64,000 nt of DNA from Mycolicibacterium sp. CR10 (GTDB lineage Bacteria > Actinomycetota > Actinomycetes > Mycobacteriales > Mycobacteriaceae), in assembly GCF_005222675.1 (NCBI RefSeq), contig NZ_STGE01000031.1, positions 186,001-250,000 of the forward strand, in the 5' to 3' direction. Made by a program: the position numbers and the translations under genes. The notes under the pieces were generated by a model. That model made no database searches, was not told the origin of the DNA, and saw only the letters and a list, made by a program, of their open reading frames with translations. Positions 57,301-64,000 of the stretch are shown here, one piece after another (the stretch's first letter is position 1; the number at the start of each line of letters is the position of its first letter).

Positions 57301-57640
57301 GATCCTCGGCCAGCGCCCTGGGGTATTCGAAGCCGACCTTCTCGGCGAACTCCTCGATGAAGAAGTCGAACGGGTTGATCACCTTCAGGTCGGCGATCAG
57401 CCCGACGGTGATGGTCAGGCTGCGGGTGCGCGTCGGGAAGACCAGCCGGGCCAGGAAGTTGCCGAAGGCGTCCTGCTGCCAGTTGATGAAGTGATCGGCG
57501 GGCTCGACCTGCAGCGAGTACGCCTCGATCGGGGTGCGCGAGTGCGGCGCCGGACGCAGCCGGACAACGTGCGGATAGACCTCGATGAGGCGGTCGAATG
57601 TGTAGCTGGTGCGGTGCTCCAGCGCCACCTTGATACCCAT
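54302..57640 (-). CDS. Large transglutaminase / DUF2126 protein (Rv2566-like)
   Basis: 1112 residues from ATG at 57640 (MGIKVALEHRTSYTFDR), preferred over an ATG six codons earlier because the shorter form starts right at the conserved beta-sandwich. Transglutaminase core within residues 150-260: Cys188 (TGIGSCRDSAW), His237 (DLHAWTEVYI), Asp253 (LDPTSG). From about 330 a long DUF2126 region follows (VGGEPTFVSIDNQVDPEW), including GTHGGTGGGNHITLGG and an acidic linker near 600. First gene of the four-gene operon. Confidence 0.87.
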   Translation of the reverse strand: MGIKVALEHRTSYTFDRLIEVYPHVVRLRPAPHSRTPIEAYSLQVEPADHFINWQQDAFGNFLARLVFPTRTRSLTITVGLIADLKVINPFDFFIEEFAEKVGFEYPRALAEDLKPYLRPVDEFGANSGPGDLAEAWVNNFSVPAGTRTIDFLVALNRAVRDDVGYSVRMEPGVQTPDFTLRTGIGSCRDSAWLLVSIFRQLGLAARFVSGYLVQLSSDVEALDGPSGPAADFTDLHAWTEVYIPGAGWIGLDPTSGLFAGEGHIPLSATPHPESAAPITGSTEPCETTLEFSNVVTRVHEDPRVTLPYTEESWAAVNELGARVDERLAAGDVRLTVGGEPTFVSIDNQVDPEWLTDADGEHKRERASVLAARLKKIWAPQGLVQRSQGKWYPGEPLPRWQIGLFWRTDGEPLWTDEALLADPWAEEPVTTALAPDADRQLLDAIAAGLGLPGSQVRPAFEDPLSRLAAAVRQPDGDPVAGEDDLESDSPDARAALMARLESAVTEPAAHVLPLHRRDDGAGWASADWQLRRGRIVLLDGDSPAGLRLPLKSISWKPPRVAIDADPIESRPALRTRGATAAAEDVDVDPAVEEDEETLPTTALVGQIRDGLLYVFLPPTEELEDFVDLVERIENAADKVGCPLVIEGYGPPSDPRLQSMSVTPDPGVIEVNVAPTASFAEQRDQLEALYAEARLARLSTEAFDVDGTHGGTGGGNHITLGGITPADSPLLRRPDLMVSLLTYWQRHPALSYLFAGRFIGTTSQAPRVDEGRPDSTYELEIAFAEIARLTAAKGSAPWIVDRALRHLLTDITGNTHRAEFCIDKLYSPDSARGRLGLLELRGFEMPPHYQMAMVQSLLVRSLVAWFWDEPLRAPLIRHGANLHGRYLLPHFIIQDIAEVAADLRAYGIDFDTSWLDPFTEFRFPRIGTAVFGGVEIELRGAIEPWNVLGEESTAGGTARYVDSSVERIQVRLIGADRHRYIVTANGHPIPMLATDNPDVQVGGVRYRAWQPPSALHPTITVDGPLRFELVDSASGVSRGGCTYHVSHPGGRSYDSPPVNAVEAESRRGRRFEASGFTAGKVDLAGLREKQARQSTDVGAPGILDLRRVRTVLK

Positions 57641-57683
57641 AACGCTAAATCCCATCACACCCGCGACGGCGATGCAGATCGCG

Positions 57684-58613
57684 TCAGGTCTGGGCGGCGC
57701 GTGGGATGAGGTTGGCGCGCGGGCGGATCACCAGAACAAGCACCCCAGCCAACACGATGCCGACGAGGTTCACCACGAGTTGGATGCCCGACTGCGCGGC
57801 GACCGGCCAGTCGCCGAGGATGCCGGCGACGACGGCGAACCCCGCCGCGGGAACCGTGGTCACGGAGATGAAGACACCGACGAGCGCCGAGGACTTCGAC
57901 GACATCAACGACAACATGCCCGCGGCGCCGGCCAGCAGCGCGACCACGAACGACAGAGGTCCGACCTGGAAGATGAAGTCCACGTCGTCGACGTTCTTGA
58001 CGGTATCCAGGCTGACCCACCCGACCGCCTGGGCGGCCAACGTGAGAAGGGCGGTGATGCCCATCGCGACCGGGAACCCCGCGAGCAGCGCCACGGCGGC
58101 CCGCCGCGCCAGCGCACCGCGCCGCTGCACGATCGCCACCGACAGCGCGGCCAGGGGCCCGAACTCCGGGCCCACGACCATCGCGCCGACGACGGTGACC
58201 GTCGAGTCGGTGACCACGCCGACCGCCGCGAGCAGGCAGGCCAGCGTCAGGAACATCAGGAACGTCACCGACAGCGTCGAGTCCTCGCGGGTGCGGGAGA
58301 TCAGCTCGTCCCAGACCAGTGCATCGGCCGGGTCGCCGTCGGCCCTGTCCTCGGCCTCGTGCGCCCTCGTGGACAGCACGGTGTCGAGCGCCGCCAGGGT
58401 GATCGCGCCCCGATGCTGCACATCGAGAGATTTGAGTTCCCTGATGACGTTGTTGGCGCATTCCCGGGCGATGTCGGCGGTGATCTCGTCACCCTGCGGG
58501 TCGATGGCGGCTCCGGGGAACAGCAGGATATTGGCCACCCCGACCTCGTCGCGCAACACCGCCAGGACATCGTCGCGCATGTCCTCGGGCGCGATCACGC
58601 GCAGGTGCAGCAC
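57684..58613 (-). CDS. DUF389 family membrane protein
   Basis: 309 residues from GTG at 58613. A soluble N-terminal domain of about 110 residues (LHLRVIAPEDMRDDVLAVL) precedes about six membrane helices, starting VTFLMFLTLACLLAAVGVVTD and including VVGAMVVGPEFGPLAALSVAI, a stretch diagnostic of DUF389. Function unknown. It begins 9 nt after the HxlR-type regulator gene and may be in its operon. Confidence 0.87.
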   Translation of the reverse strand: MLHLRVIAPEDMRDDVLAVLRDEVGVANILLFPGAAIDPQGDEITADIARECANNVIRELKSLDVQHRGAITLAALDTVLSTRAHEAEDRADGDPADALVWDELISRTREDSTLSVTFLMFLTLACLLAAVGVVTDSTVTVVGAMVVGPEFGPLAALSVAIVQRRGALARRAAVALLAGFPVAMGITALLTLAAQAVGWVSLDTVKNVDDVDFIFQVGPLSFVVALLAGAAGMLSLMSSKSSALVGVFISVTTVPAAGFAVVAGILGDWPVAAQSGIQLVVNLVGIVLAGVLVLVIRPRANLIPRAAQT

Positions 58614-58622
58614 GCTCGAACC

Positions 58623-59096
58623 TTATCGGGAGCGCGTGACCCGCATCCCCAGTTCGTCGGGCGGCACGTCGTGCCCGTCGGCGCAGCGGATCCCCACAGT
58701 GGCGTCGGCCCCACAACCTTCGTGGGTCAGGTGCAGCGGTGTCCGGGGCGGAAGGTGACGTTGGCCCCACTCGAACATGGCCCACACCACGGGCATGAAG
58801 TCCACCCCCGCGGGGGTGAGCACGTACTCGTCGCGGCTGCGCTGCCCCGGTTCCTGATAGGGCCGCCGCTGCAACAGTCCCACCTCGACCAGATCCGCAA
58901 GCCGCGCCGCGGCGGCGGCCTTGGTGATACCGACCCGGCGCCAGAAATCGTCGAACCGGGTGGTGCCGTAGTACGCCTCGCGCAGGATCAGCATCGTCGA
59001 TTTCGTGCCGAGCAGTCCCATCGTCTTCTCGATCGGGCACTGGCCCGCCGCCGACCAGGAGTCGCGATCGAGCAGCCGTCCCTTCAGCACTGTCAT
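58623..59096 (-). CDS. HxlR family winged-helix regulator
   Basis: 157 residues from ATG at 59096; an in-frame GTG at 59105 is the alternative. The pattern CPIEKTMGLLGTKSTMLILREAYYGTTRF then RVGITKAAAAARLADLVEVGLL and the wing PYQEPGQRSRDEYVLTPAGVDF is typical of HxlR. The Cys in the first helix is the redox-sensitive position in some relatives. A C-terminal extension of 40 residues with two Cys (HEGCGADATVGIRCADGH) may bind metal. Divergent from the thiolase, which it may control. Confidence 0.88.
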   Translation of the reverse strand: MTVLKGRLLDRDSWSAAGQCPIEKTMGLLGTKSTMLILREAYYGTTRFDDFWRRVGITKAAAAARLADLVEVGLLQRRPYQEPGQRSRDEYVLTPAGVDFMPVVWAMFEWGQRHLPPRTPLHLTHEGCGADATVGIRCADGHDVPPDELGMRVTRSR

Positions 59097-59117
59097 GGAC
59101 GTCACTCTACAGCTGGG

Positions 59118-59146
59118 TTGTTAGTTCTATACCTAGGGTGTTATAG
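59118..59146 (+). promoter_or_regulatory. Promoter and possible HxlR operator for the thiolase gene
   Basis: TTGTTA (59118-59123), 17 nt, TTATAG (59141-59146). An imperfect dyad CTATACC...GGTGTTATAG (59127-59146) fills the spacer and -10, a fitting place for a repressor. AGGAGG at 59183-59188 serves the ATG at 59194. Confidence 0.5.
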
Positions 59147-59193
59147 CTGAGTATAGAGAGCAGTACTCAGAGCAGAGATTCCAGGAGGCAGCA

Positions 59194-60375
59194 ATGACCG
59201 GGACCACCGGGCGCGACGCCGTCATCGTCGCAGCGGTGCGGACACCCGTTGGCAAGGGCAAACCGGGTGGAGGTCTGCACGGCGTGCTGCCGGTCGACCT
59301 GCTCGCCCACAGCCTGCGAGAGGTGGTGAACCGGGCGGGCATCGACCCCGCGCTCGTCGACGACGTCATCGCCGGCGCGGTGACCCAGGTGGGCGATCAG
59401 GCCGTCAACATCGCGCGCAACGCGCTTCTCGGCGCCGGATTCCCCGAAAGCGTGCCGGGCACGACCGTCGACCGTCAGTGCGGCAGCAGCCAGCAGGCGA
59501 TCAGCTTCGCCGCCCAGGGCGTCATCGCGGGCGCATACGACGTCGTGATCGCCGCGGGCGTCGAGTCGATGTCGCGGGTGCCGATGGGATCCAGCGTGCT
59601 GCCGGGCAGCGACCCGTTCGGCTCGATGGCTCAGCGCTACCCGGAAGGCCTTGTGCCGCAGGGCATCAGCGCCGAGTTGATCGCGGCCAGATGGGGCCTG
59701 CCCCGCGCCGAACTCGACGAGTTCTCCGCGCTCAGTCACGAGAAGGCCGCCGCGGCCGCCAAGGAGGGCCTCTTCGACAACGAGCTGGCACCCCTCGCCG
59801 GGCTGACGACCGACGAGATCATCCGTCCCGGCACCACCGTCGAGACGCTTGCCGGGCTGAGGCCGGCGTTCTACAGCCCGGCCTACGAGGCTCGATTCCC
59901 ACAGATCGAGTGGAACATCACGCCGGGCAACAGCTCGCCGTTGTCCGACGGCAGCGCCGCGGTGATGATCACCACCAGCGAAGTGGCCAGGCGTCTCGGC
60001 CTGCGGCCGCTGGCCCGCATCCACACCACGACGGTGGTGGGCTCCGACCCGCTCTACATGCTGACCGGCGTCATCCCGGCGACCGAGAAGGTGTTGTCAC
60101 GGGCCGGGCTGTCGCTCTCGGACATCGACCTGTTCGAGGTGAACGAGGCGTTCGCCCCGGTCGTACTGTCCTGGGCCCGTGACACCGGAGCGGATCTCGC
60201 GCTGACCAACGTGAACGGCGGTGCGATTGCGATCGGTCACCCGTTGGGCGCCAGCGGTGCCCGCATCATGACAACGCTGGTCAACGCGCTGGAGCAGCGT
60301 GGCGGACGCTACGGGCTGCAGACGATGTGTGAAGGCGGCGGCATGGCCAACGCCACTATTATCGAGCGCCTCTAA
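59194..60375 (+). CDS. Acetyl-CoA acetyltransferase (thiolase) family protein
   Basis: 393 residues from ATG at 59194 with AGGAGG upstream. Nucleophile Cys96 in VDRQCGSSQQA, NEAFAP, His349 in AIAIGHPLGASGAR and Cys379 in LQTMCEGGGMANA form the full thiolase active site. It cleaves 3-ketoacyl-CoA or condenses acyl-CoA. One of probably many FadA-type thiolases in this genome; chain-length preference is not readable. A palindromic repeat follows its stop. Confidence 0.92.
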   Translation: MTGTTGRDAVIVAAVRTPVGKGKPGGGLHGVLPVDLLAHSLREVVNRAGIDPALVDDVIAGAVTQVGDQAVNIARNALLGAGFPESVPGTTVDRQCGSSQQAISFAAQGVIAGAYDVVIAAGVESMSRVPMGSSVLPGSDPFGSMAQRYPEGLVPQGISAELIAARWGLPRAELDEFSALSHEKAAAAAKEGLFDNELAPLAGLTTDEIIRPGTTVETLAGLRPAFYSPAYEARFPQIEWNITPGNSSPLSDGSAAVMITTSEVARRLGLRPLARIHTTTVVGSDPLYMLTGVIPATEKVLSRAGLSLSDIDLFEVNEAFAPVVLSWARDTGADLALTNVNGGAIAIGHPLGASGARIMTTLVNALEQRGGRYGLQTMCEGGGMANATIIERL

Positions 60376-60390
60376 CCCTCGCCGACCCCT

Positions 60391-60453
60391 CGCCGAAATG
60401 GCATTCCGGCAGGAAAAGTGCGAGAAAGGCCCTGCCGGAATGCCATTTCGGCG
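60391..60453. repeat. Long palindromic repeat, copy 2
   Basis: Left arm 60391-60413 starts CGCCGAAATGGCATTCCGGC and pairs perfectly over 23 bp with 60431-60453, which ends TGCCATTTCGGCG; loop 17 nt. The 20-bp core of the left arm is identical to that at 22441-22460. It lies between the thiolase stop and the start of the monooxygenase-hydrolase gene, 12 nt before the ATG. Confidence 0.88.
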
Positions 60454-60465
60454 GACGATGGGGTG

Positions 60466-63057
60466 ATGGCCAGTGGTGATCTGCCCGACGTCGACGTGGT
60501 GGTGGTGGGCGCCGGCATCGCCGGCCTCTACGCCATCCAGCGACTGCGCCAATCGGGTTTCACAGTGCGGGTTTTCGAATCCGGTGACGACATCGGCGGC
60601 ACCTGGCACTGGAACCGCTACCCCGGCGCGCGGGTGGACATCCCGAGCGTCGACTACATGTTCAGCTTCGACCCGGATTGGCGCAGCGATTGGCAATGGT
60701 CGGAGAAGTACGCCACCCAGCCCGAGATCCTGCGCTACCTGAACCACATCGCCGACAAGTTCGACCTGCGCCGCGATATCACGTTCGGCAGGATGAGCGG
60801 TGCCCGGTGGGACGAGCAGGCCGCGCTGTGGCATGTCGACACCGACGCCGGTTCGGTGACGTGCCGGCACCTGGTGATGGCCACCGGGTGCCTGTCCATC
60901 CCGAAGGAACCCGACATCGAGGGCATCGACCGGTTCGCCGGCGCGAAGTACTTCACCAGCCGCTGGCCGCACGAGCCGGTGGATTTCACCGGCCAACGGG
61001 TCGCCGTCATCGGCACCGGTTCCTCCGGCATACAGACCATCCCGCACGTCGCGGCGCAGGCCTCCGCAGTCGTCGTCTTCCAGCGCACCCCCAACTTCGC
61101 CCTGCCCGCCCACAACGGCCCGCTGGCGCCGGACAAGCTCGCCCAACTCCACGACGAGGCGGCGTACCGCGAGTCGGCCCGACTCTCGTTCGGCGGGGTT
61201 CCCGTCGAGCGCACCATGGTCCCGACCTTCACCGTGTCCGACGAGGAACGCCGGCAACGGTACGAACGTGCCTGGGAAATCGGCGAACTACTCGAGTTGC
61301 TCAACGTCTTCGCCGACATGATGTCCGACCCGGCCGCCAACCACGAGCTGGCCGAGTTCTTCCGGGCCAAGATCCGCGCGGCGGTCGACGACCCGCAGAC
61401 CGCCGAAATGCTCTGCCCCACCGGATATCCGATCGGCGCCAAACGGGTGTGCCTCGACACCGACTATTTCGTCACGTTCAACCGTGACAACGTACGTCTC
61501 GTCGACCTTCGCCGGGATCCACTCCGGTCCATCACCGAATCTGGAATCGACACGGCATCAGAATCTTTCAGCTTCGACACGATCGTGTTCGCCACCGGAT
61601 TCGACGCGGTGACGGGTGCGGTGCTGGCGGTGGACATCCTGGGCCGCAACGGAAATGAACTGAAGGACAGGTGGGCCGACGGACCGTCGACCTACCTCGG
61701 CCTGACCGCTGCCGGCTTTCCCAACCTGTTTCTGATCACCGGGCCCGGCAGTCCCTCGGTGCTGTCGAACATGGCGGTATCGATCGAGCAACACGTCGAT
61801 CTGGCTGCCGACATGATGACGCACCTGCGCGACAACGGGTTTCATGCGATCGAACCGACCGAAACGGCCGTGGCAGGCTGGATGCAGCACGTCGACGACT
61901 GCGCAGCCATCACGCTGTTCCCTCAGGCCAACTCGTGGTACCGCGGCGCGAACATCCCTGGCAAACCGAGCGTGTTCATGCCCTACACCGCGGGGGTCGA
62001 CTTCTATCGGGCGGCCTGCGAGGAGATGGTCGCCCGCAACTACCTCGGCTTCCACCGATCCGGGCCCGGCGGTGACGAATGCGCCGACGGAGTGATACGT
62101 CGGCTGCAGCCCGACGTCCAGATGGTGCTCGAGCAGATTGCGGCGCTGAATCTACCGCCGCTGGAGTCGATGACGCCTGCCGACGCCCGTGCCACGTTCA
62201 GCGGGATGGTCGCGATGTACCCGCCGGGCCCAACGGTGGGTGACGTGGTCGACGGCCACTACCCCGGCGCCGCGGGACCCCTCGCCTACCGGTTGTACCG
62301 GCCGCCGACACCCGGTCCCCACCCGATCCTGCTGTACTTCCACGGCGGCGGGTGGGTGTTGGGCGGTGCGGAATCCGACGACGCGCTGTGCCGCGACCTG
62401 TGCGCACGCACCGGCGCGATCGTCCTGTCCGCCGACTACCGGCACGCACCCGAACACCGCTTCCCCGCCGCTGCAGACGACGGTGTCGCCGCGCTGCGCT
62501 GGGTCGCAGACCACGCCGCCGAACTCGGCGCCATCCCGGGCCGGCTCGTGGTCGGTGGCTGGAGTGCGGGCGCCGGGATCGCCGCGGTGGTGTGCCAGGT
62601 CGCGCGCGACGCCGGCGGCCCCGCCATCGCCGGCCAGGCGCTGCTGGCGCCGGTGACCGATAGCGACACCGACCGCAGCTCCTACGCCGAGAACGGCAGC
62701 GGATACGACCTGGACGCCTCGCTGATGCAATGGTTCTTCGACCAGTACAGCGATCCCGCCGCCCGCAGCGATCCGCGGATCGCGCCGCTACGGGCTACCG
62801 ACCTTTCCGGGCTGCCACCCGCGGTGATCGTCACCAACGAGTTCGACGTGCTGCGCGACGAGGGCGACGCCTACGCGGAGGCACTGAGGTCAGCCAGGGT
62901 ACCGGTCGAACACATCCGGGCCCGCGGCCACACCCACGGCTCGCTGAGCATGGTCGGTCTGGTGGTCTCCGGGGCGCCGGTGCGCGAGCGGTTTGCCGCC
63001 GCGGTGCGCCGGCTCACGACAGCCGGGGCCGTTGCACCGCGCGTCGGGGCGGGCTAA
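60466..63057 (+). CDS. Flavin monooxygenase fused to alpha/beta hydrolase
   Basis: 863 residues from ATG at 60466. Residues 1 to about 550 are a Baeyer-Villiger-type monooxygenase: FAD motif GAGIAG at 15-20, NADPH motif GTGSSG at 183-188, and the fingerprint region FAGAKYFTSRWP where the usual His is Phe163. From about 570 a complete HSL-family esterase follows: HGGGW at 626-630, nucleophile Ser700 in GGWSAGA, Asp794 or 798 in EFDVLRD and His824 in HTHG. A monooxygenase that makes an ester joined to an esterase that cuts it would turn a ketone into an acid and an alcohol in one protein; that coupling is inferred. The stop overlaps the convergent Ddn-like gene by 4 bp. Confidence 0.9.
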   Translation: MASGDLPDVDVVVVGAGIAGLYAIQRLRQSGFTVRVFESGDDIGGTWHWNRYPGARVDIPSVDYMFSFDPDWRSDWQWSEKYATQPEILRYLNHIADKFDLRRDITFGRMSGARWDEQAALWHVDTDAGSVTCRHLVMATGCLSIPKEPDIEGIDRFAGAKYFTSRWPHEPVDFTGQRVAVIGTGSSGIQTIPHVAAQASAVVVFQRTPNFALPAHNGPLAPDKLAQLHDEAAYRESARLSFGGVPVERTMVPTFTVSDEERRQRYERAWEIGELLELLNVFADMMSDPAANHELAEFFRAKIRAAVDDPQTAEMLCPTGYPIGAKRVCLDTDYFVTFNRDNVRLVDLRRDPLRSITESGIDTASESFSFDTIVFATGFDAVTGAVLAVDILGRNGNELKDRWADGPSTYLGLTAAGFPNLFLITGPGSPSVLSNMAVSIEQHVDLAADMMTHLRDNGFHAIEPTETAVAGWMQHVDDCAAITLFPQANSWYRGANIPGKPSVFMPYTAGVDFYRAACEEMVARNYLGFHRSGPGGDECADGVIRRLQPDVQMVLEQIAALNLPPLESMTPADARATFSGMVAMYPPGPTVGDVVDGHYPGAAGPLAYRLYRPPTPGPHPILLYFHGGGWVLGGAESDDALCRDLCARTGAIVLSADYRHAPEHRFPAAADDGVAALRWVADHAAELGAIPGRLVVGGWSAGAGIAAVVCQVARDAGGPAIAGQALLAPVTDSDTDRSSYAENGSGYDLDASLMQWFFDQYSDPAARSDPRIAPLRATDLSGLPPAVIVTNEFDVLRDEGDAYAEALRSARVPVEHIRARGHTHGSLSMVGLVVSGAPVRERFAAAVRRLTTAGAVAPRVGAG

Positions 63058-63524
63058 GCCCGGGTGAGTTCGAACAGCGGGATGGCCCGGGTCGTCTTGG
63101 CCTGGTACTCAGCGAACACCGGTGCCGCCTCGGTCAGCTTCGGGTACGTCGCGTCGCGCTCGTCGTCGGGCAGCTCGCGCACCTCGACGTCGTAGGCCTC
63201 CGTGCCGACCTCGATGTACGCCCGGGGTGTGGCCCGCAGGTTGTGCACCCACGCGGGGTCCTTGGGGGCACCGGCGTAGGACCCGACGATGAGCATCTTC
63301 TGATCGATGGTGAGGTAAGCCAGCGGGGAGAGCCGGGTCTTGCCCGACTTGGCGCCGGTGGTGTGCAGCAGCAGCAGTGTGCCGCCCTCGAACGGGCCGC
63401 CGACCTTGCCGCCGTTGGCCCGGAACTCCTCGACGATGGCGCGATTGAAGTCATTGAGGGCCGCCTCGTCCGCGACGAGCTTGTCCTTATCCAATTCCGT
63501 CGCACCGTCTGCCGCTTCGGTCAT
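63054..63524 (-). CDS. Ddn-like deazaflavin (F420)-dependent nitroreductase family protein
   Basis: 156 residues from ATG at 63524, in ATGA overlap with the aspS stop. The split-barrel fold of the F420-dependent Ddn family is shown by EGGTLLLLHTTGAKSGKTRL, then PLAYLTIDQKMLIVGSYAGA and DPAWVHNLRATPRAYIEVG. Members use the mycobacterial cofactor F420 to reduce quinones or nitro compounds; the substrate here is unknown. Confidence 0.88.
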   Translation of the reverse strand: MTEAADGATELDKDKLVADEAALNDFNRAIVEEFRANGGKVGGPFEGGTLLLLHTTGAKSGKTRLSPLAYLTIDQKMLIVGSYAGAPKDPAWVHNLRATPRAYIEVGTEAYDVEVRELPDDERDATYPKLTEAAPVFAEYQAKTTRAIPLFELTRA

Positions 63525-64000
63525 TTCTGCTCCAGCTTCTCCGGCTTGGCATCTATTCCGGATTCCTTGCGCTGCTGCGCGGTGATGGGCGCCGGCGCAT
63601 CGGTCAGCGGGTCCACCCCGCCGCCACTCTTCGGGAACGCGATGACCTCGCGGATGGAGTCGACGCCGGCCAGAAGCGCGACGATCCGATCCCAGCCGAA
63701 CGCGATGCCGCCGTGCGGTGGCGCACCGAAAGTGAAGGCGTCCAAAAGGAATCCGAACTTGTCGACGGCCTCGTCGTGACCGATGCCCATCATCGCGAAC
63801 ACCCGCTCCTGGATGTCGCGGCGGTGGATGCGGATCGAACCGCCGCCGATCTCGTTGCCGTTGCAGACGATGTCGTAGGCGTCGGCCAGGGCCGAACCCG
63901 GATCGGTGTCGAACGTCGCCTCGGAGTCGGGCGTGGGCGAGGTGAACGCGTGGTGCACCGCCGTCCACGCGCCGGACCCCACGGCCACGTCGCCGGCAGC
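63521..64000 (-). CDS. aspS: Aspartyl-tRNA synthetase, C-terminal part
   Basis: Partial: 159 residues plus stop; the 5' part lies beyond the window. The class II motif 3 segment GIAFGWDRIVALLAG, the preceding GFLLDAFTFGAPPHGG and VIAFPKSGGGVDPLTDAPAP identify the C-terminus of bacterial aspartyl-tRNA synthetase, which in mycobacteria also charges tRNA-Asn. The first visible part HHAFTSPTPDSEATFDTDPG belongs to the insertion domain between motifs 2 and 3. Confidence 0.95.
   Translation of the reverse strand, partial: AAGDVAVGSGAWTAVHHAFTSPTPDSEATFDTDPGSALADAYDIVCNGNEIGGGSIRIHRRDIQERVFAMMGIGHDEAVDKFGFLLDAFTFGAPPHGGIAFGWDRIVALLAGVDSIREVIAFPKSGGGVDPLTDAPAPITAQQRKESGIDAKPEKLEQK

Overview
The window is high-GC actinobacterial chromosome, almost certainly from a rapidly growing mycobacterium (Mycolicibacterium type). 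The evidence is an mIHF gene next to gmk, rpoZ, coaBC and metK; a PyrR-led pyr operon with a conserved membrane-protein gene inside it; an aroC-aroK-aroB / pepQ-efp-nusB block; many GTG and TTG starts; and TAnnnT promoter boxes placed 7-8 nt before start codons. No tRNA, rRNA, IS element, prophage or CRISPR array was seen.

Layout. (1) 1-9216 looks like an accessory surface-glycan locus. A leftward chain of six genes (three GT2 glycosyltransferases, a DUF998 membrane protein, a GH16 lipoprotein and a membrane protein running off the edge) is joined by five consecutive 4-bp overlaps. Facing away from it is a very large gene that fuses a polysaccharide flippase to an NRPS-like adenylation domain, carrier domain and thioesterase. 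A TGA interrupts the thioesterase just before its catalytic His, although the reading frame continues to 9216. An IdeR-box-like sequence lies between the two arms. (2) 9207-13709 holds an EEP hydrolase, a TIM-barrel isomerase-like protein, a LipH-type esterase and a Baeyer-Villiger monooxygenase. (3) 13733-26983 is a leftward housekeeping block: metK, coaBC, rpoZ, gmk, mihF, then pyrF-carB-carA-membrane protein-pyrC-pyrB-pyrR, with a candidate PyrR RNA-binding hairpin before pyrR. (4) 27131-30565 has a serine hydrolase, a 13E12-type HNH protein with a small tandem repeat at its 3' end, and a CitE-like lyase.

(5) 30705-42826 is a second leftward core block: nusB, efp, pepQ, aroB, aroK, aroC, a type IV prepilin peptidase, aroE, mltG, ruvX and alaS. 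It matches the order of the M. tuberculosis Rv2532c-Rv2555c region, but the type II dehydroquinase gene expected beside aroB is absent. (6) 42920-49612 is mixed: a YjbQ-family protein, a GlsB/YeaQ membrane protein, an ArsR regulator with an SRPBCC partner, rarA, a DUF3097 protein, and a SDR / SnoaL-like / SDR operon. (7) 49614-57640 is a four-gene leftward operon of zinc metallopeptidase, transglutaminase, ATP-grasp/alpha-E protein and large transglutaminase-DUF2126 protein, an uncharacterised peptide-ligation type system. (8) 57684-64000 holds a DUF389 protein, a HxlR regulator divergent from a thiolase, a natural fusion of a flavin monooxygenase with an alpha/beta hydrolase, a Ddn-like protein and the 3' end of aspS.

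The items most worth a second look are the flippase-adenylation-carrier-thioesterase fusion and its in-frame stop, the IdeR-like box before it, the monooxygenase-esterase fusion with an altered fingerprint, and a long palindromic repeat present twice, 38 kb apart, once inside the pyr operon. All assignments are from reading the sequence; no database search was run.
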